From Sphaerochaeta sp. (GTDB taxonomy: Bacteria > Spirochaetota > Spirochaetia > Sphaerochaetales > Sphaerochaetaceae): DNA of 64,000 bases. The translations under genes and the position numbers were made by a program. Shown here one piece after another: positions 17,490 to 27,779 of the stretch. The notes under the pieces are model-generated. The model searched no databases and was not told where the DNA came from. It saw only the letters and a list, made by a program, of their open reading frames with translations. Location of the stretch: assembly GCA_022482495.1 (NCBI GenBank), contig JAKVPA010000007.1, forward strand, positions 62,001 through 126,000, in the 5' to 3' direction. How positions within the stretch are numbered: position 1 is the stretch's first letter; each line of letters begins with the position of its first letter.

Positions 17490-18866
17490 ATGCCTGACAT
17501 TTCCACCTCTAAACCAGAAAACAAAATGGGCGTCATGCCCGTTCCACGTCTTGTTATCTCCATGTCGACGCCCATCATGCTTTCCATGCTGGTCCAGGCC
17601 TTATACAATATCGTCGACTCGATCTTCGTCTCCATGCAGAGCGAAATGGCCTTGACCGCCGTCTCCCTTGCCTTCCCCGTCCAGAACCTGCTGATCTCCG
17701 TGGCAGTCGGAACTTCGGTCGGAATGAACAGCCTGCTGTCCCGCAAACTCGGTTCAAAGGAACGGGATCTTGCCGAACGCTGCGCATCCAACGGCATCAC
17801 CCTGGCCTTCCTCAGCTGGGTGGCGTTCGCCGTGGCAGGCTTGCTGTTCTCCCGCCCATTCTTCTCTCTGTTCACCGATGACCCCCAACTGGTGTCCATG
17901 GGTGTCGTCTACACCAAGATATGCATGGTCTTTTCCCTGGGATGCTTCATCGACATCATGTGCGAACGGATCATGCAGGCCACCGGAGACACCATCCATC
18001 CGATGATCGTCCAGATTTCCGGCGCGGTGACCAACATCATCCTCGACCCGATCATGATCTTCGGCCTGTTGGGTTTCCCCGCCATGGGGATCACCGGAGC
18101 GGCCATCGCCACAGTGATCGGACAGCACGTCTCCTGTCTCCTTGCCCTGTACTATGTCCGGAAGAACCATGAAGTGGAGATTCGGCTGAAGGATCTTCCT
18201 TTGGAACGCAACACCGTCAAGGGGATCTACGCCGTCGGAGTGCCGGCCATCGTGATGCAGTCCATCGGAACGTTGATGACCACCGGCTTCAACAAGATTT
18301 TGATCTCCTACGGCACCAGCGCCGTGGCGGTCTTCGGCGTCTACTTCAAGCTGCAGAGTTTCGTCTTCATGCCGGTCTTTGGGTTGAACAGCGGCATGAT
18401 CCCCATCATGGGGTACAACTACGGAGCCAAGCGGCCCCAACGGATCCTGGACACGCAGAAGACCGGGCTGAAGATTGCCTTGGCGGTGATGGCCGCCGGA
18501 TTTTTGGTCTTCTCCCTGTTCCCCCACACGCTGCTCTCCTGGTTCAACGCATCCGAGGAGATGTACCGGATCGGAGAGATCGCCCTGCGCAAGGTTTCCA
18601 TGTGTTTCCTGTTCGCCGGCTTCTCCATCGTGCTGATGAGCCTGTTCCAGGCAGTTGGTGACGGCTACCTGTCCATGATCATCAGCGTGACCCGACAGTT
18701 GGTCGTCCTGCTTCCCGCCGCCGCCATTCTCTCCCGCATCGGAGGGCTTGACGCCGTCTGGTACGCCTTCATCATCGCCGAGCTGGTCTCCTTCGTCCTG
18801 ACCATCCTGTTCTACCGGATGGAATACCGGAGGAAGATCAAACCGCTGTACCAGGGCGCGCGTTGA
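17490..18866 (+). CDS. MATE family efflux protein
   Basis: The 458-residue inner-membrane protein has about 12 hydrophobic segments and the repeated halves of the MATE family, with marks such as QALYNIVDSIFVS, NIILDPIMIFGLLG and GLNSGMIPIMGYNYGA. Members export cationic drugs or metabolites against Na+ or H+. No ribosome site is visible, and the promoter at 17453-17481 puts transcription start at or beside the ATG, so translation may be leaderless. A shorter start at 17526 also lacks a ribosome site. The 3' end overlaps the convergent downstream gene by 29 bases. Confidence 0.88.
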   Translation: MPDISTSKPENKMGVMPVPRLVISMSTPIMLSMLVQALYNIVDSIFVSMQSEMALTAVSLAFPVQNLLISVAVGTSVGMNSLLSRKLGSKERDLAERCASNGITLAFLSWVAFAVAGLLFSRPFFSLFTDDPQLVSMGVVYTKICMVFSLGCFIDIMCERIMQATGDTIHPMIVQISGAVTNIILDPIMIFGLLGFPAMGITGAAIATVIGQHVSCLLALYYVRKNHEVEIRLKDLPLERNTVKGIYAVGVPAIVMQSIGTLMTTGFNKILISYGTSAVAVFGVYFKLQSFVFMPVFGLNSGMIPIMGYNYGAKRPQRILDTQKTGLKIALAVMAAGFLVFSLFPHTLLSWFNASEEMYRIGEIALRKVSMCFLFAGFSIVLMSLFQAVGDGYLSMIISVTRQLVVLLPAAAILSRIGGLDAVWYAFIIAELVSFVLTILFYRMEYRRKIKPLYQGAR

Positions 18867-19401
18867 TGACCGCCTGCTTCTTTCTGATGTCCGTGCGCTT
18901 CTCCTGACCCATCATTTCCCCCACCAACGTCCACAAGGCATCCCCGCCATCCCGCTCCCCGGAGAGAGGAAGCAGAAACGCTTTGTCCTGGGTGACGTAC
19001 AGATAGACGCATCCCCAGTTACGATAGGCGTGCCAGACCTTGTCCCAGGAATAAGTTGCTTGTTCCGTTGCGTTCCGGACCTTGATGCCCTCCGGCTCCT
19101 TCTCCAGCTGGACGGTGTACACCACCCGGGGAGGATCAAGCTGCTGGAGCCGCACCTGTTTGGAGAGCGAACGGAAAAAGGTGATGAAGTACAGCACCGG
19201 CATCCCGCATCCGACGACAAGAAGCACGCTGCCCAACAGCACCGCGCCATCAATGGAATGAAACAGAAAGCAAACAACGGCCGCCGCAGACATGATCACG
19301 GCGAACAGCACCGGGCTTTTCCAGTATTTCCGCCGTGAGAGAATATCGAATTTGGTGAAGGTGCGGAACGTTTGTGCATCCAGAAGTGTCGTGATCGTCA
19401 T
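18838..19401 (-). CDS. Membrane protein with a YcxB-like C-terminal domain
   Basis: The 187-residue product has two hydrophobic segments (about residues 30-75). A soluble domain follows in which TYSWDKVWHAYRNWGCVYLYVTQDKAFLLPL resembles the YcxB-like domain found in small membrane proteins of unknown function. The ATG at 19401 is chosen because the sequence upstream in frame does not look coding; no strong ribosome site is visible. Confidence 0.6.
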   Translation of the reverse strand: MTITTLLDAQTFRTFTKFDILSRRKYWKSPVLFAVIMSAAAVVCFLFHSIDGAVLLGSVLLVVGCGMPVLYFITFFRSLSKQVRLQQLDPPRVVYTVQLEKEPEGIKVRNATEQATYSWDKVWHAYRNWGCVYLYVTQDKAFLLPLSGERDGGDALWTLVGEMMGQEKRTDIRKKQAVINARPGTAV

Positions 19402-19486
19402 GATGCAAGCGTAGTGGCTTTTTTGAAAAAACGCAAACCCTTGCGAGAGAAAACCGAGGATGCTATGCTCGAACAGAAGGAAAGCC

Positions 19487-21011
19487 ATGTACTTGCGACT
19501 GCACCAACATATCAGCCTTTTTTCCCGTATCCTTCTGTTCCTGGGGGCGTTTCTCATCTCCCTCGCCATGCAGATGGCGCTTGAGTCGTACCAATCCACC
19601 ACCATTTTCACCCCGCTGAGGGAACGTACCGGCAACATCCAGGTGATCAGCCAGTTCCTCAACCAGAACAAGGAAACGACCAACCTGTACGCCCAATTCC
19701 GATGGGAATACGGGGATGTCGCCCAATTCTCAGCCAGAGCAGGGAAAGCCACGCCAAGGAAACAGCATATCTGGATACCATCCAGGACCAAATTGATGAG
19801 ATCGGACGCCAGCAATACCTGTTGGTCGTCGCCATCAAGGAGACGTTCCGATCCTTCTCAGACCTGCATGACCAGATCCAGGAACTACTGCTCAACGGAA
19901 ACAAACGCAAGGCGGAAGACCTGTACTATGACGAGTTCGTCCCATGCGCGTCGTACCTGTCCTCCTATACCCAGCAATTACTCATCCAGGCCATCACGGA
20001 CAACCAGGCCTTTTACTCGGCATTGATGCGACGAAACACGCTCCTCAGCCAGATACGAAACCTGTTTCCTGGGCATCGTCATGGCATTCGGCACCATTCT
20101 GGTCATCTCCCTGCTGGGCATGCTCCGGCCAATCCAGGAACTGAGCAAACGGTCCCATGAGATCGGGCAAGGAATGTTCGACACCCCCGATGTGGATGAA
20201 TCCCGCAGCGATGAGATCGGAGACATGGCCAAGGCGTTCAACGCAATGAAACGTTCCATGAAACGACAGGTCTCCTTGCTGGAGGAACAAAACAGGATCA
20301 AAAGCGCACTGTACCAGAAGAGACCGAGGCACTGGGGCTCCAGAACCTGTTGGAGAAACAGAAACTCCAGACGCTGCGCAGTCAGGTCAACCCCCATTTC
20401 CTGTTCAATACGCTGAACGTCCTGATGTACCGCGCCAAGGAAGAGCACGCAACATCCACCGCGCAGATGCTCCGCTCCCTCTCCACCCTGTACCGCTATG
20501 CCACGACGAACGACACACCCCAGGTCCCGCTTTCCCGGGAACTGCAGATCGTCACCTCCTACGCATCCCTCTGCGAAGCCCGGTTCGGAGACCGCATGCG
20601 CTTCACTCTGATCCTTCCCAAAGAGATCGATGTCACCGAAGTGATGACCCCCCCGTTCATCCTCCAACCCCTGGTGGAAAACGCTTTCAAACACGGACTC
20701 ACCCCGAAGGAAGGACGCGGGACCGTACAGGTAGCGTGGGTACGGACAACGACATGCTGCACCTTTCCGTACAGGACGACGGCATCGGTATGGATCGTGC
20801 CAGTCTGGACGCACTCAGACAAAACCTGTACCATGCGGCGACGGAAAGCGAGCACGTCGGTCTTGCCAATGTCGCGTCGAGGCTCCGTCTGCAATGCCCA
20901 CAAAGCCAGTTCCACATTTCCTCCGCACCCGGGGAAGGCATGACGGTGGAGATGTGGCTTCCCTTGGTGTTCGCCGATACGGCGCAAGCCGAAGGAGAGG
21001 AAGCGGAATGA
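19487..21011 (+). CDS. Sensor histidine kinase, YesM/LytS-like, with four frameshifts
   Basis: Restored across frames, the product is about 505 residues. It has an N-terminal membrane segment (LFLGAFLISLAMQMAL), a periplasmic helical sensor region, a second membrane segment (FGTILVISLLGML), a HAMP linker, the phosphoacceptor block RSQVNPHFLFNTLNVL, and an ATPase domain with PLVENAFKHGL and DDGIGM. The frame breaks near 19710-19750, 20064, 20320 and 20735. Each can be mended by one base, and all domains survive, so I regard it as a functional gene with sequence errors. It overlaps the response regulator by ATGA. Confidence 0.8.
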
Positions 21012-21781
21012 TCAAACTGTTGGTCGTCGACGACGAATTCATCGAACGGAACATCCTCGCCCAGATCCTTACCACCCACTACCATGGTGACGCGTCCGTC
21101 CAGTGTGTGGAAAACGGACGGAGGGCGGTCGACGTAGCGAATCTCTGGACCCCAGATGTCGTGTTGATGGACATCGAGATGCCCGGCCTGAACGGCATCG
21201 AGGCATCCCGCAGAATCCTCAACAACCATCCCGCCACGAAAATCATCTTCATCACCGCATACAGCCTTTTTTCCTACGCCCATGAAGCGGTGAAGCTCGG
21301 AGTGACGGACTACATCCTCAAGCCGGTGGAGGACGAAGCGGTCATCCAGGCGGTCGAACAAGCACTCAGGCAATTGGAGGCGCAACGACAATTGGAAGGA
21401 TTCGCCCAGGAAGCCAATCGGATGGAAGCCGGAGACGGGACCGAACGCGCCGCCCAGCTCATCGCCAAAGTGCAAAAATACCTCAAACAAAACTACATGC
21501 GCTATGATCTTTCCCTGGAAAAGGTAAGTGACCTGTTGGGCGTCAACGCATCCTACTTGTCCGTACTGTTCAAAAAATACACCGGGGTGAACTTCGTAAC
21601 CTACGTCACCGATCTGAAGATCAACGTGGCCAAACGGTTACTGGAGGATCCCCTCCGGCCGGCAAACGAGATCGCAGGCATGGTCGGCTATGAAAGCGCC
21701 AGCTATTTCACCCGGGCGTTCAAGAAACGAACCGGCATGACCCCGACGGAGTACCGTCAGTCCCACCCGGAGGAAAGCTGA
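21008..21781 (+). CDS. Response regulator, YesN type (receiver plus AraC DNA-binding domain)
   Basis: The 257-residue protein has a receiver domain (1-120) with the acidic pair DDE at 8-10 and the phosphoacceptor Asp55 in LMDIEMPG. A linker and a C-terminal AraC-type double helix-turn-helix follow (about 155-257, with ANEIAGMVGYESASYFTRAFKKRTGMTP marks). Its ATG overlaps the kinase stop codon, and its own stop shares a base with the next start, so kinase, regulator and DctP-like lipoprotein are co-translated. The likely target is the TRAP transporter operon just downstream. Confidence 0.92.
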   Translation: MIKLLVVDDEFIERNILAQILTTHYHGDASVQCVENGRRAVDVANLWTPDVVLMDIEMPGLNGIEASRRILNNHPATKIIFITAYSLFSYAHEAVKLGVTDYILKPVEDEAVIQAVEQALRQLEAQRQLEGFAQEANRMEAGDGTERAAQLIAKVQKYLKQNYMRYDLSLEKVSDLLGVNASYLSVLFKKYTGVNFVTYVTDLKINVAKRLLEDPLRPANEIAGMVGYESASYFTRAFKKRTGMTPTEYRQSHPEES

Positions 21782-22779
21782 TGCGTAGAATCCTTCTGCT
21801 TTGCCTGATTCCGCTGGCCTTCCTCGCAGGATGCGCAAAATCCAAGCAAAATTCCACACCCCAGGTGATCCTCCGTTATGCCGACAACCAACCCCAGGAC
21901 CATCCGGCGACCAAAGCGGCCCGATACTTCGCACAACTGGTCAAGGAACGGACGGAAGGGAAAGTGGATGTCCAGGTGTACGCCGAAGGAGAATTGGGAA
22001 ACGAAGCCAACGTCCTGGAACAGATCCGCTTCGGCGGCGTGGACATCTCCCGCTTTTCGTTGGGGACGTTATCGGCAAGCGATCCGCAATTGGGCATTTT
22101 GATGCTTCCCTACCTGTATCGGGACGCGGATCATATGTGGAATGTGCTGGATGGAGAGATCGGTGAGAGGTTTCTCTCCGGCTTTTCTGTCTTCAATGCC
22201 GTTGGGCTGTGCTGGTTTGACGCCGGGGCGCGGAGCTTTTACACCCGTAATCCGGTCAACACGATGGCGGATCTGCAAGGCTTGCGCATCCGGGTGATGG
22301 AAAACGCCCGGATCGCTTCGTTCGTCAGCACCACCGGAGCCATTCCCGTCCAGCTTCCCTACAGTGATGTGTATGCGTCACTGAGGATGATGAACGTTGA
22401 CGGGGCGGAAAACAACATGCCAAGCTACGTCGCCATGCGGCACCTTGAAGTGGCGCCGTATTTTCTGAAGAACGAATACCTTCGTATTCCGGAAGTGTTG
22501 GTGATGGCCACCTCGGCGGAACGGAGGGTCACCGAAGTCGATCCCGCCTTTGTGGACATCATCAGGGAATGCGCCAAAGAAGCAGGGTTGTATGAACGCC
22601 AGCAGTGGACCATCGCCGAACAGAACGCGTTGTCCGCGATGCAGGATGCGGGATGCGTCATCACCGTTCCGGACGCAACAGAAATGGCGGCGTTCAAGGC
22701 GGCGATGCAGATTGACACCGCCTCGTTCTCCGATGAAGAACGCAACCTTCTGAAGCGCATCCAACAGGAAGGCACCTGA
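21781..22779 (+). CDS. DctP-like TRAP solute-binding lipoprotein, linked to the two-component system
   Basis: The 332-residue product has a lipoprotein signal (LAFLAGC, Cys near residue 18) and the DctP fold marks YADNQPQDHP, QVYAEGELGNE, the LQGLRIRVMEN strand with its ligand-binding Arg, and NVDGAENNM. It differs from the TRAP binding protein downstream in being a lipoprotein and in being translationally coupled to the response regulator. This suggests it serves as a ligand sensor feeding the kinase, although a role as a second transport binding protein is possible. Confidence 0.85.
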   Translation: MRRILLLCLIPLAFLAGCAKSKQNSTPQVILRYADNQPQDHPATKAARYFAQLVKERTEGKVDVQVYAEGELGNEANVLEQIRFGGVDISRFSLGTLSASDPQLGILMLPYLYRDADHMWNVLDGEIGERFLSGFSVFNAVGLCWFDAGARSFYTRNPVNTMADLQGLRIRVMENARIASFVSTTGAIPVQLPYSDVYASLRMMNVDGAENNMPSYVAMRHLEVAPYFLKNEYLRIPEVLVMATSAERRVTEVDPAFVDIIRECAKEAGLYERQQWTIAEQNALSAMQDAGCVITVPDATEMAAFKAAMQIDTASFSDEERNLLKRIQQEGT

Positions 22780-22915
22780 TTTTCCTTTTTCTTTGATTGA
22801 TAGCACATTTTTTCACTCTCGCTTGCCGGATGGAAAAACCGAGCGTAGAGTATGCTGTCTGCAACAAAAAATCACCGGTTTTGCATAAACCGTGGACTGA
22901 CTTCAGGAGGAAGAA

Positions 22916-23963
22916 ATGAAAAAAGTTGCGCTTGTATCCGTTCTGTTGCTCGCCATGCTGACCAGCGTCTTCGCTGGTGGCGCCAGTGAAACGCCAGCCC
23001 CAGCGGCTGCCCCCCAAGTCATCCGGGGATGTATCCCAAGATCCCAAAGTGACGCTGGTCTATGCGGAAGTCAACCCGCTGGACACCATCGTGGGGAAAA
23101 CGGGATCGTACTTCAAGGAACAGGTGGAGAAACTCTCCGGCGGTTCCATCACCATCGACATCCAGGCTTCCGGTGTGCTTGGTTCGGAGAACGATGTCCT
23201 TGACGCCATTCTGGGTGGATCGACGTCCATCGACATCTCCCGTATCTCTGCGTTCGCTCTGACCAGCTATGGCGCAAAGAAGTCCATGCTGCTTTCCGTT
23301 CCGTTCACGTTCGAGAATCGCGCCCATTTCTGGAAGTTCGCCAATTCCGACCTCGCTCCGCAATTCCTCAATGAGCCCCAGGAACTGGGCCTGCCCATCA
23401 GAGGCATCTTCTACGGCGAAGAGGGCTTCCGCCACTTCTTCACCAAGAAGCCGATTGCCGGCATCAACGATCTGAAAGGCATGAAGCTCCGTGTTTCCCA
23501 GGATCCCGTCATGACCGGTATGGTCAAGGGTCTTGGAGCTTCCCCGACGGTCGTTTCCTTCGGCGAGCTGTACTCCGCCCTGCAGACCGGTGTGGTTGAC
23601 GGCGCCGAACAGCCGATCGCCAACTACAAGTCCAACGCCTTCCAGGAAGTCGCCCCGTACCTGATCCTCGACGGTCACACGCTCGGCGCCATCCAGGTGG
23701 TCATCAGCGACAACGCGTGGAAGAAACTCACCGCAGCCCAGCAGAAAGTGCTGATGGATGCCGGCAAGTTGGCCCAGGCGTACAACGCGGAGATCAGCGA
23801 GAAAGCGGAGAACGATGTGCTTGACCAGCTGAAAGCCCAGGGAATCCACGTCATCGACGTGACGGACAAAACCCCGTGGCAGAAAGCTTGTGCCGCCGTC
23901 ATTGAGGCGAACACCAAGGATCAGGCCGCGCTGTATCAGCAGATCAAAGACCTGAACAAGTAA
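22916..23963 (+). CDS. dctP: TRAP transporter solute-binding protein (DctP family), with one frameshift
   Basis: The product of about 348 residues has a signal peptide ending VFAGGASETPAPA. The DctP fold follows: VTLVYAEVNPLDTI, IDIQASGVLGSENDVLDAI, the Arg-bearing LKGMKLRVSQDP and GVVDGAEQP. The frame breaks at a run of six C residues (23010-23015). Five C residues would restore it, so this is probably a sequence error. GGAGGAAG precedes the ATG. Known DctP proteins bind C4-dicarboxylates, sugar acids or other carboxylates; the ligand here is unknown. It is followed by dctQ and dctM genes. Confidence 0.85.
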
Positions 23964-24102
23964 GAAGATTCCCAACGGGAGGGATGCGACGGCACTCCTC
24001 CCGTCTTTCTTGTTCGGGACGGTGTCGAATACGTCCGGGAAACCGGAACTGTCGGTACCGTCTCTTTTTCGTGAATGCACACTGTTTGCAAGGAGCAAAT
24101 CC

Positions 24103-24651
24103 ATGCCAAAGTTTTTCCAGACAATGGACAAAATCAAACCGGTGTATGACTGGACGTACCGGATTTTTTTGGTGATCTGCAAAGTATTGCTGATCGCCGA
24201 CATCCTGATCACCTCATACGCCGTGGCGGGACGCATGCTGCACCAGTACGTACCCTTCCTGAAGGATCCCGCGTGGTCCGAGGAAGTCGTACTGACCTGC
24301 ATGGCCTACATGGCGGTCATTTCCGCGGCACTGGCCATTCGGCGCCAAGCCCACATACGGATGACCGCGTTCGACAAATACATCCCACGGACCGGACTGT
24401 TCGTGCTGGATATCATCGCCGACATCGGCGTCTGCATCCTGGGGCTCGTGATGCTGATCGTTGGTTGGAGATACGCCCGGACCATTGGAGCACGGGGAAC
24501 CTACGTCTCCATGCCGTGGCTGAGCAAATTCTGGATGTACGTCCCCGTTCCACTGGCCGGTCTTGCCATGATCGTCTTCGAAATGGAAGCGATCTACAAC
24601 CACATCAAGCACTTCGTGCTGAACGACCAGCCCACCCGAGGAGGAAACTGA
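24103..24651 (+). CDS. dctQ: TRAP transporter small permease (DctQ)
   Basis: The 182-residue inner-membrane protein has four hydrophobic segments. The family region WSEEVVLTCMAYMAVISAALAIRRQAHI contains the conserved (W)xEE start of the DctQ domain. It pairs with DctM to import the solute delivered by the DctP protein, driven by an ion gradient. ATG 24103 follows AAGGAG. It ends one base before the start of dctM. Confidence 0.9.
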   Translation: MPKFFQTMDKIKPVYDWTYRIFLVICKVLLIADILITSYAVAGRMLHQYVPFLKDPAWSEEVVLTCMAYMAVISAALAIRRQAHIRMTAFDKYIPRTGLFVLDIIADIGVCILGLVMLIVGWRYARTIGARGTYVSMPWLSKFWMYVPVPLAGLAMIVFEMEAIYNHIKHFVLNDQPTRGGN

Positions 24652-24652
24652 A

Positions 24653-25951
24653 ATGGCAGGAAATACATTGGCGACCACCGTACTGTTGGTCAGTTTCTTC
24701 GTCATGGTGTTCATGCGTTTTCCCATCGCGTATGCCGTAGGACTCTCTTCAGTCCTCTGCATGTTGACGTTGGGACAGAACCTCAATGACGTCTGTCGTC
24801 TGATGGTCAAGGGGATCAGCTCCTTCTCCCTGATGGCTGTTCCGTTCTTCATCACCATGGGTGTGCTGATGGGTTCCGGCGGCATCTCGAAGAAGCTCAT
24901 CGCACTGGCCAACGCCTGTGTCGGCTGGATGCGTGGAGGATTGGCCCAGGTGAACATCGTCGCCTCCTACTTTTTCGGAGGAATCTCCGGTTCCGCCGCC
25001 GCGGACACCGCATCGCTGGGAACCATTTTGATCCCGATGATGGTCGACCAAGGCTACGACGCCGACTTCTCCACCGCTGTCACCATCACCTCATCCTGCG
25101 AAGGACTGCTGGTCCCTCCCAGCCACAACATGGTCATCTACGCAACCACCGCCGGTGGAATTTCCGTCGGCAGCCTGTTTTTGGCAGGATACCTGCCCGG
25201 CGCGCTCCTTGCCGTCTCACTGATGATCGGCTCGTACATCATCTCCGTCAAACGGCACTACCCCAAAGGGAAACCGTTCAGCATCACCTACTTCTTCAAG
25301 CAGTTGCTTGATTCGATCTGGGCGCTCGCCGCGGTGATCATCGTCGTGGTCGGGGTTGTTTTCGGGGTGTTCACCGCCACGGAATCAGCCGCCATCGCCG
25401 TCATCTACTCGTTGATCGTCTCGGTGTTCATCTACAAAGGGCTTGATTGGAAGGGCGTCTGGCATGCGTTGGAGGACTGCGTCAACACGCTCTCCATCGT
25501 CCTGATTCTGATCGCCACCTCCGCCGTATTCGGCAACTGCCTGACGATCCTGCACATCCCTGATCTTGCCGCCAAAGCGATTGTATCGCTCACCAGCAAC
25601 CGGATCGTGCTGATCCTGCTGCTCAACCTGATCCTCCTGGTGCTGGGATGCATCATGGATATGGCGCCGATCATTTTGATCGCCACCCCGATCCTGCTGC
25701 CCATCGCTACGAAGATCTGCGGGCTGGATCCCATCCAGTTCGGTGTCATGATGATTCTGAACTGCGGTATCGGCCTGCTCACTCCACCGGTTGGAGCCGT
25801 TCTGTTCATCGGTTCCGCCGTCGGCAAGACCCCGATGGAAAAGGTAGTCAAGGCAACCCTGCCGTTCTACCTCTGCATGATCATCACGTTGCTGCTGATC
25901 TCGTACATTCCGTCGATCAGCATGCTGTTGCCCAATCTGGTCAATGGCTGA
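24653..25951 (+). CDS. dctM: TRAP transporter large permease (DctM)
   Basis: The 432-residue protein has about 12 hydrophobic segments and the DctM marks ISGSAAADTASLGTILIPMM, VTITSSCEGLLVPPSHNMVIY and GLLTPPVGAVLFIGSAVG. It is the ion-coupled translocation subunit. GGAGG lies before the ATG at the end of dctQ. A terminator follows, closing the operon. Confidence 0.94.
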   Translation: MAGNTLATTVLLVSFFVMVFMRFPIAYAVGLSSVLCMLTLGQNLNDVCRLMVKGISSFSLMAVPFFITMGVLMGSGGISKKLIALANACVGWMRGGLAQVNIVASYFFGGISGSAAADTASLGTILIPMMVDQGYDADFSTAVTITSSCEGLLVPPSHNMVIYATTAGGISVGSLFLAGYLPGALLAVSLMIGSYIISVKRHYPKGKPFSITYFFKQLLDSIWALAAVIIVVVGVVFGVFTATESAAIAVIYSLIVSVFIYKGLDWKGVWHALEDCVNTLSIVLILIATSAVFGNCLTILHIPDLAAKAIVSLTSNRIVLILLLNLILLVLGCIMDMAPIILIATPILLPIATKICGLDPIQFGVMMILNCGIGLLTPPVGAVLFIGSAVGKTPMEKVVKATLPFYLCMIITLLLISYIPSISMLLPNLVNG

Positions 25952-25972
25952 CACATTTCCTCTAGTGGGATG

Positions 25973-26001
25973 ATGGCGCCGGGTTCCGGCGCCATTTCTT
26001 T
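25973..26001 (+). terminator. Intrinsic terminator of the TRAP operon
   Basis: ATGGCGCCGG and CCGGCGCCAT form a perfect 10-bp stem with a GTT loop, followed by TTCTTTTG. Confidence 0.85.
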
Positions 26002-26006
26002 TGTCC

Positions 26007-26865
26007 TTAGCGCGTCTTCTCCCGTGACACTTTGATCACCGAGAGGGCAAGGAACACCACACAGAAACAGCCGAGGATGATCAGGCTTTCGCCCGCTCCC
26101 GTCACGTGGCCATCGAAGCGGTACACCACCCCCATGTACTCCTTGAAGGAGAGGGCCGCATCCTCTGGGGCGCCAGCAAACGAAGCGGCCATCGGATCCT
26201 TCAGCATCACCTGACGGAACAGGGCCGCCGAATGGGATGGCGGGAACAGCTTGACCACCCACTGGATCCCGGGAGGAAGCTGTCCCGATGGGCAGATAGA
26301 TTCCGGTGAGGAATCCGATCAACGTCCCGATGATGGAACTGGCCGTGGAGAACGCGTTGGGGCTGGAGAAACAGGAAACCAGAAAAAACAGGAACACCGT
26401 ATTGGACAGGGTGGAAAACAGGATCAACCCCAGCGTTTGGACGAGCGCCACCCCAGAGAGAAAAGCCCCGCCCCGGAGGACGATGTACAGCTCGGCAAGC
26501 ACCAGCGTGGCGAGACTCATGATCACCCCGATGACGAACGAACTGATCACGTATCCCCCGACGATGCTGCTCCGTTTCAGCGGGGAAAAGATGATGTCCT
26601 TCTCAATCTTCTTCGCTTTATCCTCCACCATGGTGTCGAAGGCACCCATCGTCGTGGTGATGGACGCCACGGACAAGAGCCCCGCCATGATCCAGGTATC
26701 CATCAACGTGCGGACATGGGGGATATCCGCCATGTTCCCCACCCAGGCGTCCCCCAAAAACAGCACGTACAGCCCGATGACGATCAAGACAGCCAACAGG
26801 GAGAAAAACACCGTGGCCCTGTCACGGAAAAACACCAGCAGATTCCTATGCACCAACCCGTTCAT
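26007..26865 (-). CDS. ABC-2 type exporter permease (DrrB-like), with one frameshift
   Basis: The product of about 285 residues has six hydrophobic segments in the ABC-2 arrangement, with an N-terminal RNLLVFFRDRATVFFSLLAVL stretch typical of the family. The frame breaks at a CCC run (26284-26286). Removing one base restores LPIGQLPPGIQWVVKLFPPSH, the usual loop before the last segments. Its start overlaps the stop of the ATPase gene as ATGA, so the two are one exporter. Substrate is unknown. Confidence 0.82.
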
Positions 26866-27779
26866 TCCCGCATCTCCTTCCCAAACACCGACAGGAACAC
26901 GTCATCCATGCTTCCCGCAACCACCTCGAACCCTTCAAGCATGCCGGAGATTTGATCCAAAATCGGCAAGGCATCCATCGTTGAGGCAAGGGAGACCTCC
27001 ACCCGACCGCCACAGAGACGTTCATACCGTACGGAGAGCCCATCCAGCCGAGCGCACACCGCTTCGGCATCCTTGGCAAACAACATCAAGCGGTCAGTGG
27101 TGTACCGTTCCTTCAACTGTTGGGGCGTGCCCTGGGCGATGATTTTCCCATGGTCGATCATCACCACCTGGTCAGCCAGCGAAGCCTCTTCCATGTAGTG
27201 GGTGGTGAGGAACACCGTCATGCCGGTCTTTTTCTGGAGTGCCGTGATGGTGTCCCAGACGTTCCGTCGGGTCTGGGGATCCAGGCCGGTGGTCGGTTCG
27301 TCCAGAAACAGGACCTTCGGGGCGTTGGCCAACGCCCGGGCGATGTCGCACCGGCGCCGTTGGCCTCCGGAGAGTTTGCCATACGGACGGTCCAGCAGAT
27401 CGCCGACACCCGTCGCCTGCACCGCCATCTGGATGTTGTCCCTCAACACCTCACGGGGCAGACCGTAGAACGAACCGCGAATCCACAGGTTCTCCTTGAC
27501 GGTCAAAAGATTGTCCAACAGGCTGTCCTGGAATACCGCGCCGATGGAGGAGCGGATCAACGAATCCTGCGTCCCCAGCGTGTATCCTGCGATCTTGGCG
27601 CTTCCTCCATCGAAAGCGGTGAGTGTGCAGATCATGTCGATGGTGGTGGATTTCCCCGCCCCATTGGGACCGAGGAACGCGAACAGGCTTCCCTGTGGTA
27701 CGGAGAAGCTGATGCCGTCCACCGCATGGATGGTGCCGAATGTCTTGCGAAGTGAGGAAACGGTGATGATGGGCTCCAA
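26862..27779 (-). CDS. ABC exporter ATPase (DrrA-like)
   Basis: The ATPase of about 305 residues has Walker A GPNGAGKST, the signature LSGGQRRRCDIARAL, Walker B VLFLDEPTTGLD and switch His TTHYMEEA. A C-terminal extension with a beta region follows, as in DrrA-type exporters. The TTG at 27779 is my preferred start, since AAGGAAGGAG sits 7 bases before it; an ATG at 27824 in the same frame lacks a ribosome site. It is coupled to the ABC-2 permease by a 4-base overlap. Confidence 0.88.
   Translation of the reverse strand: MEPIITVSSLRKTFGTIHAVDGISFSVPQGSLFAFLGPNGAGKSTTIDMICTLTAFDGGSAKIAGYTLGTQDSLIRSSIGAVFQDSLLDNLLTVKENLWIRGSFYGLPREVLRDNIQMAVQATGVGDLLDRPYGKLSGGQRRRCDIARALANAPKVLFLDEPTTGLDPQTRRNVWDTITALQKKTGMTVFLTTHYMEEASLADQVVMIDHGKIIAQGTPQQLKERYTTDRLMLFAKDAEAVCARLDGLSVRYERLCGGRVEVSLASTMDALPILDQISGMLEGFEVVAGSMDDVFLSVFGKEMRE

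Noticed and set aside
22881-22903. Inverted repeat CGGTTT-TGCAT-AAACCG before the TRAP operon
   Set aside because: It is short and weak, and no promoter could be placed next to it; I could not tell an operator from chance.
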